Part shown: in pieces, positions 8,334 through 17,446 of the stretch | Layout: each line of letters opens with the position of its first letter | How positions within the stretch are numbered: position 1 is the stretch's first letter | From: Candidatus Jordarchaeia archaeon | Lineage (GTDB): Archaea > Asgardarchaeota > Jordiarchaeia > Jordiarchaeales > Jordiarchaeaceae | DNA: 40,287 bases | Direction of reading: 5' to 3' | Assembly (NCBI GenBank): GCA_029856435.1 | Contig: JAHQXB010000100.1 | Location: 1 to 40,287, forward strand | The notes under the pieces: model-generated | Database searches by the model: none | Seen by the model: the letters and a program-made list of their open reading frames with translations, nothing else | Told to the model about the DNA's origin: nothing | Translations under genes and position numbers: made by a program

Positions 8334-9692
8334 CTAAAAATTTGAGCCCACTTGGAATATTTGATAAGCGCTGTAGGGTTCTCGATCGGTTATCTCTCCA
8401 CACAGGTTGGTGGTCATTTGTTCGTATATTTCCTTCATGTTTTTTGTGTGCCCTAAGACGTAGATTAGTTTTACATAGGCGGTTTCGGGCAACATGTTTT
8501 TGCAAGGAATAACTCCAATTTTAAGGAGGTCTCTTCCCCGCTCATACACGTTCATACCTACGAATCCAAAGAGGCACTGGGAAGTCATGGCTATAGGGAT
8601 ACCTTCCTCCACTGCCCTTTTTAAAGGTTCTATAATTGTTTTGGGGCAGTGTCCCAAACCAGTTCCTGCTAAAACAATTCCATGATAATCTAAGTCTATG
8701 AGTTTATGAATAATGTCGCCATTCATTCCGGGATACGTGTATATTAGCGCCACTCTAGGGTCAAGTTGGGTGTCTAATTTAACTTCGCCTTTCTTTTTTC
8801 TTTTCCGGTAATCCTTTCTAATTATTTTTATTTCATTGTCTTTCACCAGTCCTATGGGAATATCTGCAATTGTGCGAAAAGCATCCCGCCTGCTGGTGTG
8901 CATCTTTCTAACTCGAGTACCTCTATGAATCAAATTATAGTCGTCGCTACTACTCCCATGCATACAGACAACCACTTCAGCTATGTCACTGAACGCAGCC
9001 ACCCTAGCCGCAGAGATTAAGTTTATCGCCGCATCACTTGAGGGGCGGTCACTGCTCCTCTGGCTGCCAACTAGAACTACTGGGACTGGTAAATCCTTTA
9101 ACATAAAGGATAGTGCTGATGAAGTGAAATGCATGGTATCGGTGCCGTGGGGAATGAGGATACCGTCTGCACCCGAGTTTATTTCTTTGGCAGCAGTTTC
9201 CGCAATTTTTATCCATTTGTCTGGTGTCATGTCTTCGGAAAATATTTCGAATAAAAGTTTTGTTTTCAGATTGCAGATTTCTGCAAGTTCGGGAACCGCA
9301 CTAAAAAGTTCTTGTGGAGTAAAAGCGGGAATAACAGCTCCAGTTCTGTAATCAAGTCTACTTGCCACTGTTCCGCCGGTGCCAATTAAAGAGACATTGG
9401 GTTTCTTGGGATCAAATTCCACTTGTATTTCGGGGATAGCGTAAAGGCCTGGCTTGTAGCCTAATTCTTTAATTTTTGTGTCTTCTGTGACTCTCACACC
9501 TATATTGTATCCAGTATCTAGTTTGAGTACTAGGTGCTTATCATCACCCATATCGCTTCTTGGGAGTAGTATCCCTCTATATGTTGCTTCGGGGGTAATT
9601 ACTTCGATTTCGCTCCAAATTCTAACTTTAGCGATCTCAAGTTTTTTCCTAACAAATCCCCAGTATCCTTGCAGCTCCTCCTTCACCGTCAT
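8334..9692 (-). CDS. gatD: Glutamyl-tRNA(Gln) amidotransferase subunit D (asparaginase-like)
   Basis: GatD releases ammonia from an amide donor for GatE, which converts Glu-tRNA(Gln) to Gln-tRNA(Gln). The 452 residues begin with the GatD-specific N-terminal barrel. The L-asparaginase core follows, with the first catalytic threonine in SLIGTGGTVASR and the second in ILIPHGTDTMHFT; SQRSSDRPSSDAA is also conserved. ATG overlaps the gatE stop (ATGA), indicating translational coupling. Presence of GatDE shows that this archaeon makes Gln-tRNA indirectly. Confidence 0.97.
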   Translation of the reverse strand: MTVKEELQGYWGFVRKKLEIAKVRIWSEIEVITPEATYRGILLPRSDMGDDKHLVLKLDTGYNIGVRVTEDTKIKELGYKPGLYAIPEIQVEFDPKKPNVSLIGTGGTVASRLDYRTGAVIPAFTPQELFSAVPELAEICNLKTKLLFEIFSEDMTPDKWIKIAETAAKEINSGADGILIPHGTDTMHFTSSALSFMLKDLPVPVVLVGSQRSSDRPSSDAAINLISAARVAAFSDIAEVVVCMHGSSSDDYNLIHRGTRVRKMHTSRRDAFRTIADIPIGLVKDNEIKIIRKDYRKRKKKGEVKLDTQLDPRVALIYTYPGMNGDIIHKLIDLDYHGIVLAGTGLGHCPKTIIEPLKRAVEEGIPIAMTSQCLFGFVGMNVYERGRDLLKIGVIPCKNMLPETAYVKLIYVLGHTKNMKEIYEQMTTNLCGEITDREPYSAYQIFQVGSNF

Positions 9693-11644
9693 TGTTTTCC
9701 CTCCAATATTTTTGCTATTTTTTTACGAAGAACTTCAGCTACTATTTTTCCATCAATTTTGCCTCTTACCTTTTCCATCACTTTGCCCATCATAGGGCTA
9801 AACGCCCTATCCCCACTTTTTTCTATAAAGTCACGGCTCTCATAGAGCACCTCATCAATTATTTTTTCAAGTTTCTCAACCGTAATGGTTTCCAACCCTA
9901 ATTCTTTAAGGGCGTCACTAACACTAATTGAGGGGGATTTCGCTAGTTCTTGTAGAATGTTTTCCAATGCTTCTTTTGCTATTTTTCCTTCTGAAATAAA
10001 TTTGAAAACATCTTTAATTTTTTCTTCGGAGATATTGTCTGTTTGGAAGCCCTCCCTCTCCAGAGATTTCATAGTTTGAAGCAAGGTTACAACAACAATT
10101 GTTGGATCTATTTTATATTTCTCGACGATGCCCATAAACAATTCCATTTTCCCTGACGCCATCAATTCTTCTACGAACTCTTCATTTATCTTGTACTTTT
10201 CAGCAAGGCGTTTCTGAGCCACCCAAGGATATTCAGGTAACCTCTTACTAATTGCTGCAACCCTTTCCTTTTCTATGACCAATGGGGGAGTATCTGTATC
10301 GGGATATAAACGCGCCCCACCATGCAACTCTCTTAAAAATTCGCTGTTACCATTTTCTAACGCTCTCCTAGTTTCCCTCATTACACCCTTCAGGGCGCCC
10401 TTAGCCCTATCCACAACAGTCTCCAAGGCCTTTTCCGCCATATCCGCATCACCTATAACAATTGCGTAAGCATCTATTTCCCCTAGTGCAAGAAGATTAC
10501 GTATCTGGGAGTTCTCCTCTGCACTGATGTTATATTTGCTGAGGTTTTCATCAGAATGAATGATGCCTTTTAAACCAGTGATTATCATAACTTTCTCTGC
10601 AATTTCTTTTCCAAAACTCTTCCCTGGCTGAATCTCTTTAGATAAAAGTCCCGCGAATTTTGGAAGTTTTACTGCTAATACGATTTCGTTAGCCTTCCTA
10701 TTTTTGATAATATTGCATTTGGTGGAGGCGAAAACCTGGGAAACGTTCTTAAAATCTTTAGAAAAGTCAGTTTCCTTCACACCACGATTCAACAACTGAT
10801 TCTTAATATCAATTAGTGCAAGTTGTCTCAGTACTTCATTCTCAGCCAGTTTAGGTATCCAATCCAATTTTTGTACTCCTTTAATTTCCACACGCTCTCC
10901 ACCCTCTATACTCACATTTAAATCCTGCCTAATGGTTCCAAGCCCCCTCTTAACCTTCCCTGTCGCCCTGAGAAGCATTCCTATCCTGTAAGCTACTTTG
11001 AGAAGCTCTTCTGGATTCTTAATTTCAGGCGCCGTAACAACTTCAACCAGAGGGATGCCTAATCTATCAACCCTGTAATAAACAGTGCTTTGCTCCTCAC
11101 GGATTTTCCTAGCCGCATCCTCCTCTATACAAATAGTGGCTACTCCAACCTTCCCACCATTAATTGGAATATAGCCCTCTGTTCCAATAATTAATGTACG
11201 CTGAAATCCACAAGGAACTGACCCGTCAAGATAATTTTTACGAAGGACATGTAACTCGTCTATAATCTTTGCATTAAACAATAGGGCAATCTCTATACCT
11301 ATATCTATTGCTTCCTGAGATATGCTAAAAGGAGGAGTTTAATGCTTGTATGCATTCTACATACAAGTTTCATCTATCTCGTAAGTACAATTAACATCAT
11401 CATATACTTCATAAACAATTGTACGCCCCTTTTCATACTCAACAAGCATTGCCTCGTCATACTTACCCATCTCGCCCAAAACAGGTCTAAAGAATCTTTT
11501 AACCAGAAACTGTGGTTCATCGGTCTTCAGAACAGGTTTACAGAAGCAAAAAAGTTTGCGACTGGTTAAAAGCTCCTGGTGAATCTCGACTCCGGCCTTG
11601 AATCCCAGTTTATCATAGTCGAGTTGTATTGCGACCACCTCCAT
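9689..11644 (-). CDS. gatE: Glutamyl-tRNA(Gln) amidotransferase subunit E, interrupted by a 30-nt BHB intron
   Basis: GatE is the kinase/transamidase subunit that acts on Glu-tRNA(Gln). The coding sequence is complement(join(9689..11338, 11369..11644)) and gives 641 residues, normal for GatE. The GatB-like cradle has GFKAGVEIHQEL near the N terminus and a TVYYRVDRLGIPLVEVVTAPE segment. The C terminus is the YqeY-like tail domain. Without splicing the reading frame ends at a TAG just after the conserved YEIDET motif. Splicing restores DET-PPFSISQEAIDIGIE. I start at ATG 11644 (MEVVAIQLDYDKLGF); a TTG 12 codons earlier is less likely. The gene is divergent from elp3. Confidence 0.92.
11339..11368 (-). 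other. BHB pre-mRNA intron in gatE (30 nt)
   Basis: On the minus strand, exon GATG (11371-11374) pairs with intron CATT (11341-11344) as the 4-bp central helix, with one G-U pair. Each strand is followed by an AAA bulge. The intron helix CTTGTATG/CATACAAG (8 bp) closes a 7-nt loop. Cutting after the second A of each bulge joins GATGAA to ACTCCT, giving Asp-Glu-Thr-Pro as in GatE. The outer exon helix is weak (GAG/CTC across a 3x3 loop), a relaxed BHB. Length is a multiple of three, but the intron contains in-frame TAG and TAA. Confidence 0.88.
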
Positions 11645-11705
11645 TTTTGGAGTTTTTAAATTATTAGTAGATTGTAGCAATACTAATAATACCCTTTACC
11701 TCATA

Positions 11706-11720
11706 AGAATGTATCATTCT
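11706..11720. repeat. Inverted repeat between gatE and elp3
   Basis: AGAATG and CATTCT flank a TAT centre in the 174-nt divergent intergenic region. TATA-like boxes for elp3 (TTTTATAAC, about 11763-11771) and on the opposite strand lie nearby. It could be an operator or a chance hairpin. Confidence 0.35.
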
Positions 11721-11762
11721 AAAAACATTTTCCTTAGAAAAATTCAAAGTATTTATAACTAA

Positions 11763-11771
11763 TTTTATAAC
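11763..11771 (+). promoter_or_regulatory. Probable TATA box for elp3
   Basis: TTTTATAAC lies about 50 nt ahead of the elp3 TTG. With initiation near 11795 the leader would be about 25 nt and would contain the GGTGAT ribosome binding site. A second AT box (TTTATAACT) lies just upstream and could serve either direction. Confidence 0.45.
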
Positions 11772-11818
11772 TTAGTCAAATTGACACCCTAATTATTAGC
11801 AAAAGGTGATAAAAATTC

Positions 11819-13426
11819 TTGAAGACACCAGAACCCTCTCAAATATGGAGAACGGCAGCTTACAGCGAAATAATTAATCAAATTCTAAATAATAAGGAAA
11901 AAGGCTTAGAGCTAAACATATTGAAAAAAAGGGTTTGCCAAAAGTACCACCTAGATAAGGTTCCCAGTAACTCAGAAATTCTCAGTTACGCCTCAGAACA
12001 GGAAAGACAACTTTTACTACCCTTACTTCAGAAAAAGAAGGTACGTACAATTTCAGGTATTGCAGTAGTAGCGGTAATGTCCAAGCCTGCCCCCTGCCCC
12101 GGCAAATGCATCTACTGTCCGGGTGGTACTATTGCACCAAAGTCCTACTCGGGACAAGAGCCTGCAGCTATGAGAGCTATTCAAAATAACTTTGACCCAT
12201 ACTTACAAGTGAAAGCCCGACTCGAACAGCTAAAAGCCATAGGTCACAAAGTGGACAAGGGAAAAATTAAGCTAATAGTGATGGGGGGAACTTTTCTCTC
12301 TCTCCCACAAGATTATCAACACTATTTTGTACGTAGATGCCTTGAGGCAATAACTGGCGTCCCCTCTGAAACTTTGGAGGAAGCAAAAAGAGACGCTGAG
12401 CATTCCCACATAAGAAATGTAGGAATAACCTTCGAGACCAGACCCGATTATTGTAGAGAAGAAAATGTTGACAATATACTTAATATGGGTGGCACCCAAG
12501 TTGAGATAGGTGTTCAAACAGTTTATGATGATATTTACAAGCTTGTTAACAGGGGCCACACAGTACAAGAGGTGGTGAAGGCCTTCAGGATAGCTAAAGA
12601 TGCGGGCCTTAAAGTAACAGCACACTTAATGCCAAATCTCCCGGGAACCAATTATGAGAGAGATTTGGATATGTTTAAAACTGTTTTTAATGATCCGAGG
12701 TTTAAGCCAGACGGCCTCAAGATCTATCCCTGTTTGGTGCTTAAAGATACACCTCTCTATGATTTATACCTTAAAGGGGAGTATAGCCCTTACCCCACGG
12801 AAGACGTTATAAAGCTCATTGCTGAAGTCAAAAGAATAATTCCAAAATGGATACGTATCCAACGCATTCAGAGGGATATCCCCTCGAAATTAATTGTCTC
12901 AGGTGTAAAAAGCGGTAATCTAAGAGAACTAGTTGCTGACGAACTAAAAAGAAGAGGGTATAAGTGCCAGTGTATTAGATGCAGAGAAGTGGGCCATATA
13001 TTAAGAAAAAATAATAATATTTTAGATGTGGACGAGGTAGTTTTGCACACCGAGAGATACTCCGCTTCTGAAGGCGAAGAAGTTTTCATATCCTACGAAG
13101 ATAAGGACAGAAATATATTAGTTGGATTTTTAAGACTACGCCGCCCCTCACCTTTAGCCCATAGGCCAGAGATTCAGAATTGTGAATCAATGATTATTAG
13201 AGAATTACACGTCTACGGTCCACTAGTACCCGTCCGTGAAAAACCAAATGATGAGTGGCAACACCGAGGATACGGCAAAAGGTTACTTAGTTTAGCAGAA
13301 AAAATTGCTAGAGAGGAATACGATGCCAAAAAAATTCTAGTCCTCTCCGGCGTAGGTGTTAAAGAGTACTATTATAAACTAGGATACAAACCAGACGGAG
13401 TCTACGTTTCAAAAATGTTAAATTAA
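11819..13426 (+). CDS. elp3: tRNA uridine(34) acetyltransferase, Elp3 family
   Basis: Elp3 is a radical-SAM/GNAT enzyme that modifies U34 at the wobble position of tRNAs using acetyl-CoA. The 535-residue protein has the family length. The radical-SAM cluster motif is C93-x3-C97-x2-C100 (CPGKCIYC), followed by GGTFLSLP and ETRPDYC motifs. The C-terminal GNAT domain has the acetyl-CoA loop in QHRGYGKRLLSLAEKIA. Start is TTG after GGTGAT about 10 nt upstream. The gene stands alone on the + strand, divergent from gatE and convergent with rpl7ae. Confidence 0.96.
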   Translation: MKTPEPSQIWRTAAYSEIINQILNNKEKGLELNILKKRVCQKYHLDKVPSNSEILSYASEQERQLLLPLLQKKKVRTISGIAVVAVMSKPAPCPGKCIYCPGGTIAPKSYSGQEPAAMRAIQNNFDPYLQVKARLEQLKAIGHKVDKGKIKLIVMGGTFLSLPQDYQHYFVRRCLEAITGVPSETLEEAKRDAEHSHIRNVGITFETRPDYCREENVDNILNMGGTQVEIGVQTVYDDIYKLVNRGHTVQEVVKAFRIAKDAGLKVTAHLMPNLPGTNYERDLDMFKTVFNDPRFKPDGLKIYPCLVLKDTPLYDLYLKGEYSPYPTEDVIKLIAEVKRIIPKWIRIQRIQRDIPSKLIVSGVKSGNLRELVADELKRRGYKCQCIRCREVGHILRKNNNILDVDEVVLHTERYSASEGEEVFISYEDKDRNILVGFLRLRRPSPLAHRPEIQNCESMIIRELHVYGPLVPVREKPNDEWQHRGYGKRLLSLAEKIAREEYDAKKILVLSGVGVKEYYYKLGYKPDGVYVSKMLN

Positions 13427-13551
13427 ACCGCTTTATTTTCTTTAGAGAATCCTTTGCAACACCCTTATCTTTAGTATCTTTGCTTTACATCAGCTCTTAA
13501 GGAGAAAGGTTCTTCTACCAATTTTCACTGTGCCACGGGCAAAAAAGGTAT

Positions 13552-13920
13552 TCACTTTAGCTCAGACACTTTTTTCGCTATGTCATTAATCAAGTCCTTC
13601 GCATTTCCCGGATCAATTATACTTGCAGCCGCAGAGGGAACATCTATACCTGCAGCAATGCCAATCTGTTCTTTGCTATGAACATACACATAGGGAATTT
13701 TCTTTTCTTCACATAGCAATGGCAAATGTGCTACTACTTCGGGAGGATCTACATCCTCCGCTAAAATAACTAATTTAGCTTGCCCACGTTCAATGGTCTT
13801 AGTCGTCTCATTTGTGCCCTTTTTAATCTTACCGGTATCACGCGCAATCTCCAATGCTTGCAAAGCCTTTTTAACTAGTTCTTCTGGAACTTGAAATCTC
13901 ACATAAAAGGGCTTCGACAA
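13552..13920 (-). CDS. rpl7ae: Ribosomal protein eL8 / L7Ae, kink-turn binding protein
   Basis: L7Ae is a 50S protein and also the kink-turn-binding core of box C/D and H/ACA RNPs and of archaeal RNase P. The 122 residues include the RNA-contact motif [19 protein letters not shown] and [20 protein letters not shown]. Start is TTG (MSKPFYVRF) with GGAGGA about 8 nt upstream. It is monocistronic here: the usual archaeal neighbours rps28e and rpl24e are absent. A box C/D-like pair of motifs in the leader may allow autoregulation (listed separately). Confidence 0.97.
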   Translation of the reverse strand: MSKPFYVRFQVPEELVKKALQALEIARDTGKIKKGTNETTKTIERGQAKLVILAEDVDPPEVVAHLPLLCEEKKIPYVYVHSKEQIGIAAGIDVPSAAASIIDPGNAKDLINDIAKKVSELK

Positions 13921-13934
13921 CAGTCATTCCTCCT

Positions 13935-13954
13935 TCAGGCAGCGCCCTCATCAT
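13935..13954 (-). promoter_or_regulatory. Box C/D-like motif pair in the rpl7ae leader
   Basis: On the minus strand ATGATGA (13948-13954), a perfect box C match, is followed 9 nt later by CTGA (13935-13938), a box D match. The ribosome binding site GGAGGA follows directly. Box C plus box D is the kink-turn bound by L7Ae, and L7Ae autoregulation through a leader kink-turn is known in Sulfolobus. I do not see a convincing flanking helix, so this is tentative. Confidence 0.3.
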
Positions 13955-14096
13955 ATGTGGTAGGGCTTCGCTTTTTTGATTTTTAATGAGAAACAAGTTA
14001 ACATATTTGGCTTATGAAATTTTTGGTTTAGGAGCGCTTTTCACAAACTTAAAGTTGAACCTCATCCCTTATTCAGTTGATTTTTCTCAGAAATAG

Positions 14097-14612
14097 TTAA
14101 TCAGACAAGAATTTAAGAACCTCGTTAAATGCAATTTTAAACCACACAGTATATTTTTCGGGATGCTTTTCCACGTTTTCTTTGAGGGCTTTCACATTCA
14201 CCCATTTATAATCTTCTGCCTCCATTGGATTTACTTCAACTTTTCCATCATAATTACCAACAAAAACATGATCAAACTCATATTCCATAAGATTATGATC
14301 AAGATTAGCCTTATATACAAAGGCGAATATTTTTTTCAAATCACAATCAAAGCCCATTTCTTCTTTTAGTCTTCTGTGAGCAGCTTGTTCCGTGTCTTCG
14401 CCAGGTCTCGGATGACTACAACAAGTATTTGACCACAGACCACCAGAATGATATTTACTTTTAGCTCGTTTTTGGAGAAGAGTTTCTCCCTTGGAGTTGA
14501 AAACAAATATGGAAAAAGCGCGGTGTAATCTCCCTTCTTCGTGTATTCTCATCTTTTCCCCAGTACCTACCTCGTTATCATTCTGATCCACAAGAATTAC
14601 CATTTCACTCAT
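14097..14612 (-). CDS. idi: Isopentenyl-diphosphate delta-isomerase, type I (Nudix)
   Basis: It interconverts isopentenyl and dimethylallyl diphosphate for archaeal lipid synthesis. The 171 residues match type I IDI: LHRAFSIFVFN near residue 29, the active-site Cys in WSNTCCSHPRPGE, and the Nudix-like HRRLKEEMGF. An acidic metal/active-site glutamate lies in LMEYEFDHVFVG, and YKWVNV follows. Many archaea use the unrelated flavin-dependent type II enzyme, so type I here is notable. ATG follows GGAGGCAAGGTG. It is 178 nt downstream of ipk in the same direction, in a mevalonate gene cluster. Confidence 0.93.
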   Translation of the reverse strand: MSEMVILVDQNDNEVGTGEKMRIHEEGRLHRAFSIFVFNSKGETLLQKRAKSKYHSGGLWSNTCCSHPRPGEDTEQAAHRRLKEEMGFDCDLKKIFAFVYKANLDHNLMEYEFDHVFVGNYDGKVEVNPMEAEDYKWVNVKALKENVEKHPEKYTVWFKIAFNEVLKFLSD

Positions 14613-14742
14613 ACACCTTGCCTCCTATCTACACTTTTCTAAATCATTCTTTGATTATGGGGAAGTTTTACTGCTAAAATATATTTTATTATTTTTGAAT
14701 CTGTTATTTCATCATCATCTTGTTTTAAATCTCTCTTTTTGT

Positions 14743-14784
14743 TTATCTCAGGCCTTTGCTTGCCAGCCTTAAATCCTGAGATAA
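14743..14784. terminator. 10-bp inverted repeat at the 3' end of ipk
   Basis: TTATCTCAGG (14743-14752) and CCTGAGATAA (14775-14784) form a perfect 10-bp stem around 22 nt. It begins 6 nt after the ipk stop codon on the minus strand. No U-run follows in that direction. It may end or stabilise the mvk-ipk message. An H/ACA-type RNA is conceivable because ACA follows the stem on the minus strand, but no pocket or upper stem of the right size is visible. Confidence 0.4.
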
Positions 14785-14790
14785 TTTAAC

Positions 14791-15597
14791 TCATCTCTGG
14801 TTGAATATAAGTGTTCCTAAATCCTGTTTGCCAAGTAGAGATTGGAGAATGTAACCATCCCTTTTTGCATTAATTATTTCTATTTGAATTCCTTTTTGAG
14901 CTAAGGGTAAGACCTCCAATATTTTGCGGTGCATACCCCCTGTAACATCGGTTGTTTTGGATCCCGAAATGTTTTGTAGGGTTTTTTCGATGTTATCTGT
15001 AGTGATTGAACGGATTAATACCGCGCTTCTATTTGTGTTGGGATCAGAATCAAATACTCCATCCACATCTGTTCCAAAAACCACACGTTTAACATTTAAG
15101 TTCTGCGCCAAAAATGCCACAATGTGATCGCCAGATAATATACTATGGCCTTGTTTTTCATCAAAAACTGCATCACCCCACAGCACCGGTATACAACCCA
15201 TATCCAAAGCAAATTTCACAGTTTTAGTATAAATTTCTGATATTTTACCACCGCTCTGAATAGAAATTGCGGAAGGTTGCAGCGGTATGGCAGGCAATCC
15301 CAAGCTTTGGAGTTCCTCTACAAGTATAAAATTTAGTTTACGCATAACCTGAATGGTTTTAGTGAACCCAAATATTTGGTTTCTAGACTTCAAACCCAGA
15401 TGAATATTGTACTTATTTGCAATCCTATGTCCGAACGATCCCCCTCCATGAACTAGAACTAACTTCAAATCAGGACTCTGTTTCAAGGCGCTCTCAATTT
15501 CCCTACTAATTCTCTTAATGGTTTTAAAATCAGCTTGCATCTCCCTATCTTTTTTTGTAATAACGCTACCACCCAACTTAAGTATAACAGAACTCAT
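14791..15597 (-). CDS. Isopentenyl phosphate kinase
   Basis: IPK phosphorylates isopentenyl phosphate to the diphosphate, the last step of the archaeal mevalonate variant. The amino-acid-kinase fold shows VILKLGGSVITKK at the N terminus, VHGGGSFGH with the family's diagnostic histidine, LSGDHIVAFLA, GTDVDGVFDSDP and DVTGGMHRKI. I start at ATG 15597 (MSSVILK, 268 aa), because GGGAGAGG lies just upstream. An upstream in-frame start adds seven residues that overlap this site. It sits between mvk and idi, so three pathway genes are neighbours. Confidence 0.94.
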   Translation of the reverse strand: MSSVILKLGGSVITKKDREMQADFKTIKRISREIESALKQSPDLKLVLVHGGGSFGHRIANKYNIHLGLKSRNQIFGFTKTIQVMRKLNFILVEELQSLGLPAIPLQPSAISIQSGGKISEIYTKTVKFALDMGCIPVLWGDAVFDEKQGHSILSGDHIVAFLAQNLNVKRVVFGTDVDGVFDSDPNTNRSAVLIRSITTDNIEKTLQNISGSKTTDVTGGMHRKILEVLPLAQKGIQIEIINAKRDGYILQSLLGKQDLGTLIFNQR

Positions 15598-15713
15598 CAA
15601 AACCTCTCCCTGAAACAATTATTTTCCATTCAGCACACCTAATTTGCGAAGATATTTCTGACTCCAAAATAACTGTAGAAAGTAAACTATCCTTATTTTA
15701 TACAGATAAATTT

Positions 15714-16688
15714 CTATTCTACTTTTACTCCCTGGTGTGAAAAGTTGGTAATAATGGGTTTACCTCCCGCTTTTAATATAGCATCCGCTATTTGTTTCTG
15801 TTTATCCTCTGAGGAAAGAGCGATCATACAGCCTCCTCCGCCCGCGCCTGTTAACTTTGCGCCATATGCTCCATTCTCTCTAGCGGTATTTATTAGTTTG
15901 TTAAGCTCAAAAGTGGATACTCCAATTGCTTCTAGCAACCCCTGGTTGATATCCATTAATTCTCCAAGTGCGTGAAAATCATTCTTGTCTAAAAGTTTTA
16001 GGCTTTCCATAACAATGAGCCCAATCGATTTAATAATTGGCTTCATTATTTTTTCCTGTCTTTGCTTTCTTAACTTTACCTTTCCAACCCACTCTGCAGT
16101 GCTCCTTTTTATACCTGAGTCCCCAATCACAAGAGGAATTTCGGTTTTTATTTTAACCTGCTTCATATTCCCCTTCTCGTAAAGTATTGCGCCACCATAG
16201 GTTGCAATTGTGTTGTCGATCCCAGAAGGAGTTCCATGAACGGTTTTTTCAGCTCCAAAGGCTATACTTGAAATTTCAGAGTTTGATAGATCTAGGTCCA
16301 GACAAGCACTCACAGCCGCAGCAGTAGCTACAGAAACCGCCGCAGAAGAACCCAACCCAGCGCCCGGAGGTATCTCTGATTTTATTGAAATATCGAAGCC
16401 TTTATGTAAGCTAGTTAGAGAAGAAATCTCCTTACAAACAGTCCATACTGGTTTGAAAATTTGGGGTAAATGGGGAGGAGGATGACTTTTATCAATTTTA
16501 AACTTTGCCGCCTGATCATATTCTTTTGAGTAAACTCGAGATATTTTCTCGTCACTCAAATTAACAGATACATAAACACGTTTATCTATAGAAGCCACTA
16601 AAGCGGGCTCACCGTAGACAACAGCATGTTCACCGAAAAAAATAACCTTTCCGGGCGCAGAGGCGGTCACCATGCTTAACACACCCAT
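15714..16688 (-). CDS. mvk: Mevalonate kinase
   Basis: MvK phosphorylates mevalonate at the start of the isoprenoid pathway. GHMP-kinase motifs are all present. Motif 1 is APGKVIFFGEHAVVYGEPA near residue 11, motif 2 is PPGAGLGSSAAVSVA at 107-121, and motif 3 is KLTGAGGGGCMIALS near the C terminus. The conserved SGIDNTIATYGG lies between them. The length of 324 residues is normal. An internal ATG (MVTASAPGK, five codons in) with GGGTGT upstream may be the true start. It is 96 nt upstream of ipk and follows rps2, a conserved archaeal order. Confidence 0.94.
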   Translation of the reverse strand: MGVLSMVTASAPGKVIFFGEHAVVYGEPALVASIDKRVYVSVNLSDEKISRVYSKEYDQAAKFKIDKSHPPPHLPQIFKPVWTVCKEISSLTSLHKGFDISIKSEIPPGAGLGSSAAVSVATAAAVSACLDLDLSNSEISSIAFGAEKTVHGTPSGIDNTIATYGGAILYEKGNMKQVKIKTEIPLVIGDSGIKRSTAEWVGKVKLRKQRQEKIMKPIIKSIGLIVMESLKLLDKNDFHALGELMDINQGLLEAIGVSTFELNKLINTARENGAYGAKLTGAGGGGCMIALSSEDKQKQIADAILKAGGKPIITNFSHQGVKVE

Positions 16689-16758
16689 AATTAGACGCCA
16701 CAGGCCCTCTAAAAATTGTTACTATCCAATTAAAATTTAAAATAATAATTAGCACTCA

Positions 16759-17370
16759 TCACTGTCTCCTAACTTTGGCTTCAAATTCTTCTACAGAAAC
16801 GGGTAGCTGCCCGTCGGGTGGAATTTCTCCTCTCTCCCTGAGAACTTGCCGAGCTAATAGCCAGTATATTAGAGAGAGAGCTCTACGCCCCTTGTTATTG
16901 CTTGGAATTACCAAATCAATATTCGCAGTAGAATTATCGGTATCGCATAAAGCAACAACTGGAATTCTAGCCTTGGCTGCCTCACTCAAGGCCTGTGAAT
17001 CAGCCCTGGGATCAGTAAGCATTATAACATCGGGCTCTATATATTTGTCGAAAGACGGATTAGTGAATGTTCCCGGAATGAATCTTCCCGCAATTGTATT
17101 AGCATGAATTATGCTGCTAAACTTGCGTACAGGTCTTTGACCATACTGTCTAGCGGACACAACGGCTATTCGGGCAGGTTCAAATCTTGCTAAAAAGCGA
17201 CCGCCAATTCTTATTCTCTCATCTGTTTTTCGGATGTCGAGAACATAAAGTCCATCAGACCTCACTCGGTAGATGAAGGGCTCCATGCTCTTCGTTTTGA
17301 CCTGAGTTCCAATATGGACACCCGCAGCTAGATACTTATCCAATGGGATTAGCAGTTCCGGCTCAGACAT
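16759..17370 (-). CDS. rps2: Ribosomal protein uS2 (S2)
   Basis: S2 joins the 30S subunit late, near the S1/Shine-Dalgarno region. The 203-residue archaeal form starts [23 protein letters not shown]. It carries [13 protein letters not shown], the [11 protein letters not shown] segment, [15 protein letters not shown] and the [19 protein letters not shown] helix. It has its own AT-rich upstream region, with GGTTTAAAATT a likely TATA box. rpoK and eno, which commonly separate rpoN from rps2 in archaea, are absent. Confidence 0.97.
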   Translation of the reverse strand: MSEPELLIPLDKYLAAGVHIGTQVKTKSMEPFIYRVRSDGLYVLDIRKTDERIRIGGRFLARFEPARIAVVSARQYGQRPVRKFSSIIHANTIAGRFIPGTFTNPSFDKYIEPDVIMLTDPRADSQALSEAAKARIPVVALCDTDNSTANIDLVIPSNNKGRRALSLIYWLLARQVLRERGEIPPDGQLPVSVEEFEAKVRRQ

Positions 17371-17446
17371 TACTTAACACGCTCTAAATTGCGATTTGAT
17401 TTTGATGTCTAGTCAAATAAATTTTAAACCTAAAAATTTTGTGGAT

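Noticed and set aside
9689..11680. gatE as a frameshifted or stop-containing pseudogene, or a TAG-pyrrolysine gene
   Set aside because: The 30-nt insertion folds as a BHB and its removal restores the conserved sequence exactly. Read-through would also have to pass a TAA six codons after the TAG. Both flanking exons are fully conserved.
14678..14740. A box C/D RNA on the minus strand around the TGATGATGAAAT repeat downstream of ipk
   Set aside because: No CTGA box follows at guide distance and there is no terminal stem.
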